NCBI GenBank assembly: GCA_016932165.1
Contig: JAFGDK010000029.1
Span: 1-64,000, forward strand
Source of the DNA: Anaerolineales bacterium
Lineage (GTDB): Bacteria > Chloroflexota > Anaerolineae > Anaerolineales > UBA11579
DNA: 64,000 nt
Direction: 5' to 3'
Part shown: positions 1-8,818 of the stretch, piece after piece
Position numbering within the stretch: the first letter of the stretch is position 1
How the letters are laid out: each line of letters opens with the position of its first letter
Translations under genes and position numbers: made by a program
Notes under the pieces: generated by a model
The model's database searches: none
Seen by the model: only the letters and a program-made list of their open reading frames with translations
What the model was told of the DNA's origin: nothing

Positions 1-85
1 GAAGAAAAAACTGCGAGCAAGTGAAATATCATTGTGCTTACATTACAAGAAGATATTAATTCTTCGTTTTTGTGTAAATTTAGGT

Positions 86-91
86 TATAAT
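86..91 (+). promoter_or_regulatory. Putative -10 box for the TPR/zinc-ribbon gene
   Basis: A perfect TATAAT lies about 85 bases before the ATG at 176. It sits inside a short inverted repeat, AGGTT at 82-86 and AACCT at 95-99, which could be an operator overlapping the promoter. I see no good -35 box. The rest of the leader is AT-rich and ends in GAGAAG before the ATG, a usable ribosome site. Confidence 0.4.
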
Positions 92-175
92 AAAAACCTG
101 ATAGATAGTGGGATATTCAAAGTAATATTTCAAAACAACTCTCCTTACTCATCTATTTATTAGAAGAGAAGTATT

Positions 176-1144
176 ATGGTCAGAGAGCTGGAGCCAATCA
201 TTCAGCATATCAATGCAGGAAATTACAGGAGAGCAGAACGCGCTCTTGAAGCTTTCTTGCTGCATAATCCAAAAATTATCGATGCCTGGATGCTTTTGGG
301 ACAACTCAGGGATGACTATTCAGGCAAAGCGGAATGCTACCGGCAAGTGCTCAGCATTGATCCCGGTAATGTTCGCGCAGAGAGAAGATTGGAAGCGATA
401 GAGAAACAAATCCAGGAATTGCCAAGCGAAGCACCTGCACCGCCGAAAACCAATCAACCGATCCATTGCCCCCAATGCGATGCTATCATGGAACTTCGCC
501 AAAACGGGTCGGAGGAAAGCAGACATGCTTTTTGTGTCTACTGCGGTACTCAATTAGATTTAGCTGAGCCTTACCCCCAAAGGACAATAAGGTTAACCCT
601 GGAGGAACGTCTGCAGGGAAATCACACAGATGGAACAATCCCTCACAATGGCAGCCGCAATGGCACATCGAACTTAAAAGTAAACGGCTCAATCCCTCCT
701 GAATTGATGGAAATTTTAGAAATCCTTAAAACAATTGGCCCAGAAGGAGTGGATGAAGACTATCTTGAGAATCTGCGCTCCAAGGGGATTGATATTGCTT
801 TCAACCCTGAGGCAGTTGACTCAGAGATCCTGGCGGAGTTGCAGAATGGCGAGTATGACCCATCCCTGGAAATCAAACATACCCGGTCACTTAAATCTGT
901 ACTGCTAGGATTAGACGAACAAAATGGAAGGTCACATACCGCGATGCTGTCTGGGTTAGGCATCACGATCAAAACACCCGATTCAAAGTCCTCTGCGGCA
1001 GATATTTTGGCATTGGATATGTTGGCATCGATAGGCAAACCGCTTGCAGCCGATGACCGCCAAAAATGCCCTAATCCAACCTGTGGGGCCGTTATCCCCA
1101 AGGACAGCATCCGGTGTTCTTGGTGCGGAAGAGAACTTCGATGA
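176..1144 (+). CDS. TPR-like and double zinc-ribbon protein, function unknown
   Basis: This 322-residue soluble protein starts with about 75 residues of helical, TPR-like sequence (pairs such as NYRRAERALEAFL followed by DAWMLLGQL). A first zinc ribbon follows around residues 98-125 (CPQC...CVYCG), and a second lies at the extreme C-terminus (CPNPTCG...CSWCG). The middle is low in motifs and resembles no enzyme I know. The start is supported by GAGAAG seven bases upstream. It has no signal peptide or membrane segment, so it is probably cytoplasmic. The two ribbons with a TPR suggest an adaptor or scaffold, but this is inference. It is a single-gene unit with a hairpin about 200 bases downstream. 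Confidence 0.75.
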   Translation: MVRELEPIIQHINAGNYRRAERALEAFLLHNPKIIDAWMLLGQLRDDYSGKAECYRQVLSIDPGNVRAERRLEAIEKQIQELPSEAPAPPKTNQPIHCPQCDAIMELRQNGSEESRHAFCVYCGTQLDLAEPYPQRTIRLTLEERLQGNHTDGTIPHNGSRNGTSNLKVNGSIPPELMEILEILKTIGPEGVDEDYLENLRSKGIDIAFNPEAVDSEILAELQNGEYDPSLEIKHTRSLKSVLLGLDEQNGRSHTAMLSGLGITIKTPDSKSSAADILALDMLASIGKPLAADDRQKCPNPTCGAVIPKDSIRCSWCGRELR

Positions 1145-1347
1145 CCTAATTGGCAACCCCCCAATAGATCGCTACATTCAATTTAACCAGGAATCAATAC
1201 CAAGTACTTAACCGCGCCTGAAGTGTATGTACCTGCTTGACGAATCCAAATTATTATGATATTTTAGATGAAGTATAACCAATTTGTTTGGACCAGGTGA
1301 CGATTTGACGATTATCGGTTTCCCTACCAGATCGAGTACCTGATCCC

Positions 1348-1382
1348 AAAAGCCGGGCTGCTCCCCACAGTTCGGCTTTTTT
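1348..1382 (+). terminator. Rho-independent terminator
   Basis: AAAAGCCG at 1348-1355 pairs with CGGCTTTT at 1373-1380. The loop itself can form CTG/CAG, and the T tract runs on to 1382. It lies about 200 bases after the TPR/zinc-ribbon gene and just before the promoter of the hydrolase gene, so it separates the two units. Confidence 0.7.
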
Positions 1383-1404
1383 CTATCTACCTCCCATTTT
1401 CAGG

Positions 1405-1410
1405 TAAAAT
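1405..1410 (+). promoter_or_regulatory. Putative -10 box of a leaderless promoter
   Basis: TAAAAT is followed by six bases (CATACT) and then the ATG at 1417. No Shine-Dalgarno sequence is present. With normal -10 to +1 spacing, transcription would start at the ATG itself. Confidence 0.45.
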
Positions 1411-1416
1411 CATACT

Positions 1417-2157
1417 ATGAAATTAATCAAGAAGATTTTCCTAATTTCAGCAATCGCGGCAATCATGCTGACCGGAGCAATGCTGGCTTGGAGCGTTTCC
1501 AGCATCCGGCACGCAGAAACCGAGACAGAGGAATTTTTACAGTCCTCAACCACCGTTCTGGTAGAAGATACCCAGTGGTTAAGTTTCCACCCCCAAAACC
1601 AGTCGCCTAAGGTGGGGTTTATTTTTTATCCGGGAGGGAATGTTGATTACCGGGCATATGCTCCTACTCTCTACAGGATTGCCGAGGCAGGATTCTTGGT
1701 GGTGGATGTCGCCATGCCCCTCAATCTGGCGGTATTGGGCGCGAGCAAAGCCAGCAAAGTAATCAACACTTATCCGGAGATCGAAAACTGGGTGATCGGC
1801 GGGCATTCCCTTGGCGGGTCAATGGCAAGCCGTTTTGTTGACCTGAATCCAGGTTCTGTGGATGGCCTTGCCCTGTGGGCTTCGTATCCAGCAGAATCTA
1901 ACTCGCTGGCGGATGCCGCCGTTGAGGTGCTTTCAATCTACGCGACGTTAGACGGGCTTGCAACGGTAGCGAAAATTGAGAGAGCTATCCCGCTGCTGCC
2001 TGAAGATACGCACTATTTTCCTATCCAAGGCGGCAATCACGCCCAGTTTGGCTTCTATGGCACACAGGAGGCGGATATGGCTGCCATGATCAGCCGAGAG
2101 TCCCAGCAGGATCAGATCGTTGAGGTGATGGTTGCCTTTCTTGAGGGGTTTGAATAG
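1417..2157 (+). CDS. Alpha/beta hydrolase, membrane-anchored
   Basis: The 246-residue protein has one N-terminal hydrophobic segment (about residues 7-27) that would export or anchor it, and then an alpha/beta-hydrolase domain. The nucleophile elbow GGHSLGGSM lies around residue 130, so the Ser is the expected nucleophile. The early FIFYPGG is the usual strand and oxyanion region, and the final His is likely the one in GGNHAQFG. This matches the small alpha/beta-hydrolase group seen beside carboxylesterase-like proteins. The substrate cannot be told from sequence. The start is the first ATG, with a -10-like box only six bases before it and no ribosome site. Confidence 0.8.
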   Translation: MKLIKKIFLISAIAAIMLTGAMLAWSVSSIRHAETETEEFLQSSTTVLVEDTQWLSFHPQNQSPKVGFIFYPGGNVDYRAYAPTLYRIAEAGFLVVDVAMPLNLAVLGASKASKVINTYPEIENWVIGGHSLGGSMASRFVDLNPGSVDGLALWASYPAESNSLADAAVEVLSIYATLDGLATVAKIERAIPLLPEDTHYFPIQGGNHAQFGFYGTQEADMAAMISRESQQDQIVEVMVAFLEGFE

Positions 2158-2266
2158 GGCTGGCAATCTGATCAACCACAGATTGAGGTTTGGATCCCCA
2201 ATTCTAAAGTCCTTGCGATGATCGTGATCAGGTCTGAGCCATTTTAGCGGAGTAATATTCTGTGCT

Positions 2267-2319
2267 AGTGTTCTGTCAGAGGTCTTTTGAAGGATTGGAT
2301 TGTTGAATAACAGAACACT
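2267..2319. repeat. Inverted repeat, 10-bp perfect arms
   Basis: AGTGTTCTGT at 2267-2276 is the exact reverse complement of ACAGAACACT at 2310-2319, with a 33-base loop. It lies about 110 bases after the hydrolase gene. It could be a long-range hairpin in the 3' untranslated region or part of a small element. Confidence 0.6.
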
Positions 2320-2320
2320 T

Positions 2321-2415
2321 AATACTTTATCAAAGGCTGTATGAAGGCGTTTTAAAATTGGTTTTTTACCAGCTGCTATTCTTCTAAATACACCTTTTCA
2401 CTTTGACAAAGTATT
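2321..2415. repeat. Inverted repeat, 15-bp arms with one mismatch
   Basis: AATACTTTATCAAAG at 2321-2335 pairs with CTTTGACAAAGTATT at 2401-2415 at 14 of 15 positions. It begins two bases after the previous inverted repeat ends. Inside it TGGT and ACCA flank a T6 loop. No open frame is enclosed. Confidence 0.6.
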
Positions 2416-2492
2416 AGAAGCTTTTTGCCTTCCACTGGCTAAGCTGGTAGTGCTCTGTTGCGGACATCCCGCCCTCAACCCCCTAAAGAATT

Positions 2493-2521
2493 TAAAAAGA
2501 GCGCACCTGTCGGTGCGCTCT
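2493..2521 (-). terminator. Rho-independent terminator of the two-TM protein gene
   Basis: Read on the minus strand, AGAGCGCACC, a four-base loop and GGTGCGCTCT form a perfect 10-bp stem followed by a T run. It starts 19 bases after the stop codon at 2540. Confidence 0.9.
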
Positions 2522-2539
2522 AAGCTTCATTGCTGGTTT

Positions 2540-3721
2540 CTAGTACTGTGGCTGCTGTGGAGGCAGTTCCCAGACTGCAAGTTCCAATGTGATGCGCTGG
2601 AAGAAGCTGTTCTCCGGCAGATGGCCGGCGCCGTAGTCCATATCCATCACCCGCACCGCCATGCGCAGTGTCTTGGTAAGCAACTCAATGGTTTCACCGG
2701 GCACGGCAAGCACTGGTTCACCTTTGGCTGCCAGTCGCGCAGATGTGGCATTGTCGTTCATGGCATGCGCACTCATCACCACTTTGGTGACAGTTTGAAT
2801 GTCGTTCTTGTCAAACAGCCAGACCTCAAATGCTGAGACCCGTTTCGGCTCTCCCACTCCGATAGTATCCGCTATTCCAACACCACATTCTCCCAGGAAT
2901 TCACCGCTGAGCGAATCGATGCTGAAGGAATCATCGAAAAGATCATCACCAATCAGGTAAGTGGTCATCCACTGGGCAATTGGGGTACCCTGCCCCATTG
3001 CTTCATAGTCCGTTTGGACAGCCTGGCGGGAAAACTCATTGGCCCTCGAAGCTGCTGTTTGTCCAGTGGCAGGGCTTTGCCGCATCCGCAGGAAGTAATA
3101 ACCCGCAGCGGCAATGGCGATCAAGCCCGTCACGCCGCAGGCAGTCAGCAGGAACGTTTTCGTCCGAGATCCAGAGAACAGGGATGTGCCGCTGCCCTCC
3201 TCCTCTTCGGCTGGTGCCTCTGCATCAGGGATGGTGAGATCATCTGCCGGCTCGGCAGGCGGAATCACGGCACCAGGGTTGTACTGCTGCAGGAAGAGGT
3301 CCAACGCCAGCCGGCTGAGATCATCACCCGGATTCTGGATCAACTTCTCCAGAACGCCAGGACCATCTTCTCCGAGGGCATCAATGCGCTGTTTAGCAAG
3401 GGCGTTATCCTGGCGCAGCGTAAATGAATCCACCACCATGCGCATATAATCCACCTGGAAATTTTCGTGGAGATGTTCCGGCGCAGCGTCAGTATACTGA
3501 ACCGGCCAGATTCCCCAGGCAAACACGAGTCCGAGGATAAGCCCAATTGCCAAGGCAACTGCGCCCAATGTTATTGGATTTGCGGTCAGCTTAGCAAAAA
3601 ATTCGGCAACCTGTATTCCGCCTTCTTCTGGCTCCTGATCAGCCTGTGGGTCGAAGTCCAACGGTTGGTTGAAGACATCGTCCTGATCGTCAAAATCATA
3701 ATCCATATTATCAAAGGCCAT
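2540..3721 (-). CDS. Acidic two-TM protein, function unknown
   Basis: This 393-residue protein is not one I recognise. It opens with a very acidic, Asp-rich stretch (about residues 5-35). A first membrane helix follows at about 45-70, then an external or luminal linker of some 110 residues ending in an acidic Pro/Glu-rich piece. A second membrane helix lies at about 185-207, and a globular C-terminal domain of about 180 residues follows. That domain contains the phrases GECGVGIADTIG and AFEVWLFDKNDIQTVTKV. The start is supported by TTGGAGTG upstream, with a strong promoter at 3816-3844 and a terminator directly after the stop. It is therefore a monocistronic, well-expressed gene. A role in envelope organisation is possible but not shown. 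Confidence 0.7.
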   Translation of the reverse strand: MAFDNMDYDFDDQDDVFNQPLDFDPQADQEPEEGGIQVAEFFAKLTANPITLGAVALAIGLILGLVFAWGIWPVQYTDAAPEHLHENFQVDYMRMVVDSFTLRQDNALAKQRIDALGEDGPGVLEKLIQNPGDDLSRLALDLFLQQYNPGAVIPPAEPADDLTIPDAEAPAEEEEGSGTSLFSGSRTKTFLLTACGVTGLIAIAAAGYYFLRMRQSPATGQTAASRANEFSRQAVQTDYEAMGQGTPIAQWMTTYLIGDDLFDDSFSIDSLSGEFLGECGVGIADTIGVGEPKRVSAFEVWLFDKNDIQTVTKVVMSAHAMNDNATSARLAAKGEPVLAVPGETIELLTKTLRMAVRVMDMDYGAGHLPENSFFQRITLELAVWELPPQQPQY

Positions 3722-4022
3722 AGTTCACTCCAAATCACTTTCCATATCACCGAGGCTCAACTGCCCCAGAGGGTGTGCAGCATTGCCAGGCTACTGGCAT
3801 GCACACGTTTGAATTATTGTAGACCAGCCCCGCTATTTGTGCAACAAAAAGCAGTCTGGAAGTCTGTTATATCTGATTGCAAGAACCATACCGTTCCCTA
3901 AATAAATTTGATAATTTTCGGTTCAACCCTCAAAATTGGGGCAAATGTGAAGATGCACGCAGAGTGAAGTGGAAACTTGCGCGCATCTGGGTTAGTCTAT
4001 TAAGCTGGTTTTGGTTGGTTGA
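3722..4022. other. 301-base intergenic region with promoter and leader hairpin
   Basis: It contains the promoter (3816-3844, minus) and leader of the two-TM protein gene. A hairpin lies at 3773-3806: GTGTGCA pairs with TGCACAC, and GCCAG with CTGGC. The rest, up to the end of topA at 4023, shows no gene and no clear terminator. Confidence 0.6.
3816..3844 (-). promoter_or_regulatory. Sigma-70-type promoter of the two-TM protein gene
   Basis: On the minus strand TTGCAC (3844-3839) and TACAAT (3821-3816) are separated by exactly 17 bases. The predicted start near 3809 gives a leader of about 90 bases whose first 40 can fold into a hairpin. This is one of the clearest promoters in the window. 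Confidence 0.75.
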
Positions 4023-6344
4023 TCAGTTGGTTTCTCCCTCCAACTGGAGTTGATCCATAGGTATCACCGTCTCACAGCTCAGGCACTTGGCGTTATTCTT
4101 GTTTTCAGACACCAGCAGTCCCTGACAGTGGGGGCAGGCCTGTTTCAGCGGTTGCTTCCAGGAGGTGAATTCACACTCGGGATAATTTTCGCAGCCATAG
4201 AAGATGCGCCCTTTGCGGGTGCGGCGTTCAACCAGCTCTCCACCGCAATCTGGGCAGACTACACCGATCTTCTCCAGGAACTGCTCCGTGTGGCGGCATT
4301 CAGGGAAGCGGTCGCAGCTGATAAACTTGCCATAGCGTCCCCAGCGGAGGATCAACTGCCCTTGGCCGCATTTCGGGCAGCCGCGCCCGACGTATTCCGG
4401 CTCTGCCTTGACCTCAGGCATCTCGATATTGGCTTTTTCCACCTGAGAAGAGAACGGATCCCAAAACTCGCTCACAATTTCAACCCAATCTGATGTATTA
4501 CGGGCAATTTTATCAAGGTCATCTTCCATCCGGGCGCTGAAACCGATATCGACGATGTTTGGGAAATGCTCCGTGAGGAGATCGTTAACCACGATCCCGG
4601 TTTCAGTGGGGAATAGTCTGCGCTCTTCGCGGTATATATAGCCGCGGTTTTGCAGGGTGCTCAGTGTGGGTGCGTAGGTGGAAGGCCGGCCGATTCGATT
4701 TTCTTCCATGGCTTTGACCAGTGTGGCTTCGCTGTACCGCGGCGGCGGCTGGGTAAAGTGCTGCTCGGGGAATAATTCCACCAGATGCTGCTTCTGTCCT
4801 TCTGCTAAGTCAGCGGGGATCTTGGTGATATCGCCGTTCTCATCCACATCATACTCGCCCTTGGTCTCTTCGTATACGACGATAAAGCCGATGAACTTGA
4901 TTGCAGATCCGGAGGCTTGCAAGCGGTATTGATGGGCAGGGCTTTTACCGGTCACATCCACCCGCAGGGTATCGTACACGGCAGCTTCCATTTGGGAAGC
5001 GACAAAACGCTGCCAGATCATCTGATAGAGACGGTACTGGTCTCGGGTGAGGTGATCTTTCATCTTTTTGGGTGTGCGCAACACTGAGGTGGGGCGAATG
5101 GCCTCATGGGCTTCCTGAGCGCCCTTATCAGTGTTTTTATGCTTGGGGGGTTTTTGCGGCAGGAATTTCTCTCCATGACGGGAACGGATATACTCACGCA
5201 CCTCTTTCTGCGCTAACTTAGAGACATGGGTGGAATCCGTTCTCATATAAGTGATCAAGCCAACCGTCTCTTCGTTGTCAATGCTGATCCCTTCATATAA
5301 TTGCTGGGCCAAGGCCATAGTCCGGCGGGCAGTGAAGCGCATGCGGCGGGAGGCTTCCTGCTGCATTGTGCTGGTGGTATATGGCGCTGGGGCTTTGCGT
5401 TTGCGGGTGCCACGCTTGATCTTGGATACAATGTAATCTGCAATTTCCATATCGGCAAGAACTGGTTTGGCCGCTCCCTGGTTGCCTATCTCTATCTTCT
5501 CGCCATCAATCCGGTTCAACTTGGCCCGGAAAGTCTTGTCGCCGCCCTCTGGACGGAATTCGCCTTCTATAGACCAATATTCCTCTGGTTCAAAGGCCTC
5601 GATCTCGCGCTCGCGCTCGACCACCATTCGCAGGGCAACAGATTGTACCCTGCCAGCCGAGAGACGGTTGCGCACCTTGCGCCACAGGATCGGGCTGAGC
5701 GAGTATCCCACCAGGCGGTCAAGAATGCGACGGGCTTGCTGGGCATTGACCAGGGCCATATCGATCTCCCTCGGATGGGAAAAGGCTTCCTTGATCGCCG
5801 GTTCAGTGATCTCATGGAAGACCACCCGGTTAGCCCTTTCCGGCTCGATCTCGGCTGCTTCCATCAGGTGCCAGGCAATCGCCTCCCCTTCCCGGTCGAG
5901 GTCTGTTGCCAGGTAGACTTGTTCCGCCGTGCTGGCCAGGGCTTTCAATTCTTTTACCACCGGGCGTTTCTCATTCGGAACCCGGTACTTGGGTGTAAAA
6001 CTGTTTTCTACATCCACGGAAAGCTGAGAGCGAAGCAGATCGCGCACATGGCCAACTGAAGCCTCTACCCGGTATTCCTTACCAAGATAACGGCTGATGG
6101 TGCGCGCTTTGGCCGGTGATTCGACAATCACCAGTTTTCCTTTACGTTTTACTTCTTTATTATTTCTCTGCGGGCGTTCTGGGGCGGACATGCCTTCATG
6201 AGCATCAGTTCTGCCCATACGGAACATGGCAGTACCGCAAACCGGGCAGGCACCACGGGTCCCAGGAGCGCCAGAGGCAGTAAATTCCGCCTGAGGGTCT
6301 TGCATTTCACGTTTCTGTTTACACTTTACACAATATGCTTCCAC
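4023..6344 (-). CDS. topA: DNA topoisomerase I with an N-terminal zinc ribbon
   Basis: This type IA topoisomerase relaxes negative supercoils through a 5'-phosphotyrosine intermediate. Of its 773 residues, the first 45 form an extra CxxC...CxxC ribbon (CVKC, CPVCG) resembling DUF5679. The TOPRIM domain begins near KLVIVESPAKA at residue 70 and has the acidic DLDREGE near 148. The active-site Tyr is in GLITYMRTDS near 365. Three C-terminal zinc-ribbon repeats lie at about 640-773, and the third has lost the xxPxC form of the other two. The start is a GTG with GGAGG seven bases before it. The gene is third in a dprA-manC-topA unit, 57 bases after manC. Confidence 0.95.
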   Translation of the reverse strand: MEAYCVKCKQKREMQDPQAEFTASGAPGTRGACPVCGTAMFRMGRTDAHEGMSAPERPQRNNKEVKRKGKLVIVESPAKARTISRYLGKEYRVEASVGHVRDLLRSQLSVDVENSFTPKYRVPNEKRPVVKELKALASTAEQVYLATDLDREGEAIAWHLMEAAEIEPERANRVVFHEITEPAIKEAFSHPREIDMALVNAQQARRILDRLVGYSLSPILWRKVRNRLSAGRVQSVALRMVVEREREIEAFEPEEYWSIEGEFRPEGGDKTFRAKLNRIDGEKIEIGNQGAAKPVLADMEIADYIVSKIKRGTRKRKAPAPYTTSTMQQEASRRMRFTARRTMALAQQLYEGISIDNEETVGLITYMRTDSTHVSKLAQKEVREYIRSRHGEKFLPQKPPKHKNTDKGAQEAHEAIRPTSVLRTPKKMKDHLTRDQYRLYQMIWQRFVASQMEAAVYDTLRVDVTGKSPAHQYRLQASGSAIKFIGFIVVYEETKGEYDVDENGDITKIPADLAEGQKQHLVELFPEQHFTQPPPRYSEATLVKAMEENRIGRPSTYAPTLSTLQNRGYIYREERRLFPTETGIVVNDLLTEHFPNIVDIGFSARMEDDLDKIARNTSDWVEIVSEFWDPFSSQVEKANIEMPEVKAEPEYVGRGCPKCGQGQLILRWGRYGKFISCDRFPECRHTEQFLEKIGVVCPDCGGELVERRTRKGRIFYGCENYPECEFTSWKQPLKQACPHCQGLLVSENKNNAKCLSCETVIPMDQLQLEGETN

Positions 6345-6401
6345 AACAAACCTCCACCAATAAAACAGCCTAGATCTGGCTGCCGATTTCCATTTAGATG
6401 T

Positions 6402-7499
6402 CTACAGGTACTGGTTCTTACCTTTTTCCTTCAATTCATCTACCACCACCCGTACATCCTGAGCATGTTCCTGATCACAGATCAGCAAGACATCGGGGGT
6501 ATCTACAACAACGAGATTATCGACACCAAGGGTGACAATCAACCGGTCGCATTGATCACTGGCAAAGACCATCGTGTTATTTGTCTCTCGAGCAATATGG
6601 ACCGGACAGTTGAGCACATTTCCTTCCGCAGTCTTGGGCAGCACTTCATAGACCGCGTTCCAACTCCCCACATCACTCCAACCCAAGCCCCGGGCCGGGA
6701 TGACTGCCACATTTTCCGCCCCCTCCATGATCCCAAAATCAATTGAAACCCGTTCGAGGGTTTCCCATTCCTTTTCCAGGACTTGTTGATAATCCGGAGC
6801 GCCCCAGGCACCAGCAATGGCAGAGAGCACGTGATCTAACTGGGGCATCTGGCGTTTGATCTCGGACATGATCTTATCGACCTGCCAGATAAACATCCCC
6901 GAGTTCCAGGAATGATCCTCACCGGCAATGAACTCAATGGCGGTCTTCTCGTCCGGTTTTTCCTTGAAGCCTTCCGCCTGGAAGACGACGATATTCTCAA
7001 ATGTGCCCAGGTAAGCGCCTTGCTGAATGTAGCCAAACCCGGTGGCCGGGTAGGTTGGCTGGATGCCGAGGGTGACCAGATAGCCCAGTTCAGCAACCTC
7101 GCCGGCGGCGCGGAGCACGTGCAAAAAACGGCCTTCACGCTCGATGAAATGGTCGGCGGTGACAATCGCCATGACGGCATGCGGGTCTCGCATCTTGAGG
7201 TTAACAGAAGCCAAGCCGATGGCGGCAGCGGTGTTCTTGCCGGAAGGTTCAATGATATAGTTTTCCAGCGGGATTCCTGGCTGGTCGAGCTGGAAGTGAG
7301 CTGCCAGGGTAGCCGAGGTGACCACCAGGATGCGTTCTGCCGGGAAGTGGCCCAACAGCCGATCGACGGCGATCTGAAACAGCGAGCGGTCGCCAGCCAG
7401 CTTGAGGGTCTGCTTGGGGCTGCCCTTGCGGGAAAGCGGCCATAAACGGGTACCACCGCCGCCAGCCATGATCACTGCATAATAATTTCCATCCATCAT
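6402..7499 (-). CDS. manC: Mannose-1-phosphate guanylyltransferase
   Basis: The enzyme makes GDP-mannose from GTP and mannose-1-phosphate. The nucleotide-binding signature AGGGGTRLWPLSR is at residues 12-25, and the residues binding the sugar phosphate are in the WNSGMF region (residues about 195-200). At 365 residues it is the short, monofunctional form without the isomerase cupin domain found in AlgA/XanB-type proteins. The ATG overlaps the dprA stop by four bases (ATGA); a second ATG three bases on is equally close to the AAGGA ribosome site. GDP-mannose would feed glycan or glycolipid synthesis. Its position between dprA and topA is unusual. Confidence 0.92.
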   Translation of the reverse strand: MMDGNYYAVIMAGGGGTRLWPLSRKGSPKQTLKLAGDRSLFQIAVDRLLGHFPAERILVVTSATLAAHFQLDQPGIPLENYIIEPSGKNTAAAIGLASVNLKMRDPHAVMAIVTADHFIEREGRFLHVLRAAGEVAELGYLVTLGIQPTYPATGFGYIQQGAYLGTFENIVVFQAEGFKEKPDEKTAIEFIAGEDHSWNSGMFIWQVDKIMSEIKRQMPQLDHVLSAIAGAWGAPDYQQVLEKEWETLERVSIDFGIMEGAENVAVIPARGLGWSDVGSWNAVYEVLPKTAEGNVLNCPVHIARETNNTMVFASDQCDRLIVTLGVDNLVVVDTPDVLLICDQEHAQDVRVVVDELKEKGKNQYL

Positions 7500-8626
7500 T
7501 CATCCTTTTCTGTATCTACATAATAAGCTGCCTTGGCTTCACGCACCGCGATGTAGCGCATGCCGCCCACCTGGCGGACCATCCCCTTGAGCTCCATCAA
7601 AGCCAGGGTTGACGAGATTTGTTCAATCGGCAGACCGGCCTGAATGCCGATCTGGTCAACATGCACCGGCTCCTGACCAAGCACTTCAAAGATGGCAGCC
7701 TCAAGTGCATTCCCCGGCAGGACCATTCGGGCGGTTTGCTGCTCGGTGACCATCGTCAGGTTGAGCGCGTCCAGCAAATCCTCGGGCGAAAGCAGCGGAT
7801 GAGCGCCATCCCGGATGAGCCGGTTGGTGCCCTTGCTCTGCGGGGAGTAGATATTCCCCGGCACGGCAAAGACCTCACGTCCCTGCTCGAGGGCGTAATT
7901 GGCGGTGATCGACGCACCGGAGCGCTCGCCAGCCTCGACCACCACAGCCGCCAGTGACAGACCGGAGATGATCCGGTTGCGGGGCGGGAAGTTGATCCCA
8001 TCAGGCGGGGTTCCGGGCGGGTAATCGCTGATCACCGCCCCCTGCGAGATGATTTCATCTGCGATTGTGCGGTTCTCTGGTGGATAGATGATATCCACCC
8101 CGCTGCCGAGAACGGCGATGGTGCGCCCGCCAGCATCCAGGGCAGCCCGGTGGGCGATCGAATCCACCCCGCGAGCCAATCCGCTGACCACAGTGACCCC
8201 GTTGCGGGCCAGAAAGGCGGCCATTTCTTCGGCAACCTCCCGCCCGTAGTGGGTGAACTTGCGCGTCCCCACAATGGCCACGGCCCACTCATCCTGAGGC
8301 ACAACCTTGCCCAGCATGTAGATCACCGGCGGCGGGTTATCGATTGACTTCAATCGATGCGGGTAAGCCTCATCGGTGGCAGTTAGAATGGCAATCCCCT
8401 TTTGTTCCGTGTCTGCAAAGAAAGACACAAGGTCAAGCTCAGCGCGCACCTGAAGGAAAGCGTCGTAAACTTTTTTAGGAAAGTTCAGATCTCGCAGGGC
8501 AGTGGGAGAAGCCTCCCAGGCTGCAAGCGGGCTGCCGAAGTAATCTACCAAAGCTGCAAACCTCACCGCCCCCACCCCGGGGATCAGGTTAAGGGCTATG
8601 GTATAGAGGCGGTCTTCGGCGTTCAT
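7496..8626 (-). CDS. dprA: DNA-processing protein DprA/Smf
   Basis: DprA loads RecA on incoming single-stranded DNA during natural transformation. The 376-residue protein has an N-terminal helix-hairpin-helix-like part (NLIPGVGAVRFAALVDYFG), the central Rossmann-like domain with VGTRKFTHYG, VSGLARGVDSIAHRAAL and PPRNRIISGLS, and a C-terminal winged-helix domain (about 310-365). I take the ATG at 8626 because GGGAGAG lies about 12 bases before it; an ATG 39 bases further up has no ribosome site. It is first in the dprA-manC-topA unit. No other competence gene lies in the window. Confidence 0.93.
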   Translation of the reverse strand: MNAEDRLYTIALNLIPGVGAVRFAALVDYFGSPLAAWEASPTALRDLNFPKKVYDAFLQVRAELDLVSFFADTEQKGIAILTATDEAYPHRLKSIDNPPPVIYMLGKVVPQDEWAVAIVGTRKFTHYGREVAEEMAAFLARNGVTVVSGLARGVDSIAHRAALDAGGRTIAVLGSGVDIIYPPENRTIADEIISQGAVISDYPPGTPPDGINFPPRNRIISGLSLAAVVVEAGERSGASITANYALEQGREVFAVPGNIYSPQSKGTNRLIRDGAHPLLSPEDLLDALNLTMVTEQQTARMVLPGNALEAAIFEVLGQEPVHVDQIGIQAGLPIEQISSTLALMELKGMVRQVGGMRYIAVREAKAAYYVDTEKDE

Positions 8627-8818
8627 TGGTCTGGATTCTCTCCCTTTGCAGCCTGCTTGTTTCATTTAAAGCAGTAAACGGGCTTGAGAATACCACAGCG
8701 GATTATGGGATGTCAAGGACAAGATGAAATTTATGTGATCGAAACCTGATCGCAAAGACCCTCAGATCGGCGACCATATCACCCATCAGGTATTGATTGA
8801 CGATCTGTCTATACTGAA

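Larger units (their letters stand above)
2158..2539. other. Gene-free, structured 382-base region
   Basis: No convincing open frame, tRNA or known RNA is visible here. The stretch holds two consecutive long-armed inverted repeats (2267-2319 and 2321-2415), and then the terminator of the minus-strand gene at 2493-2521. The repeats are listed separately. Confidence 0.6.

Noticed and set aside
2450..2836. Open frame of 128 codons on the plus strand
   Set aside because: It overlaps the terminator and the coding region of the minus-strand two-TM gene, and its composition matches no protein.
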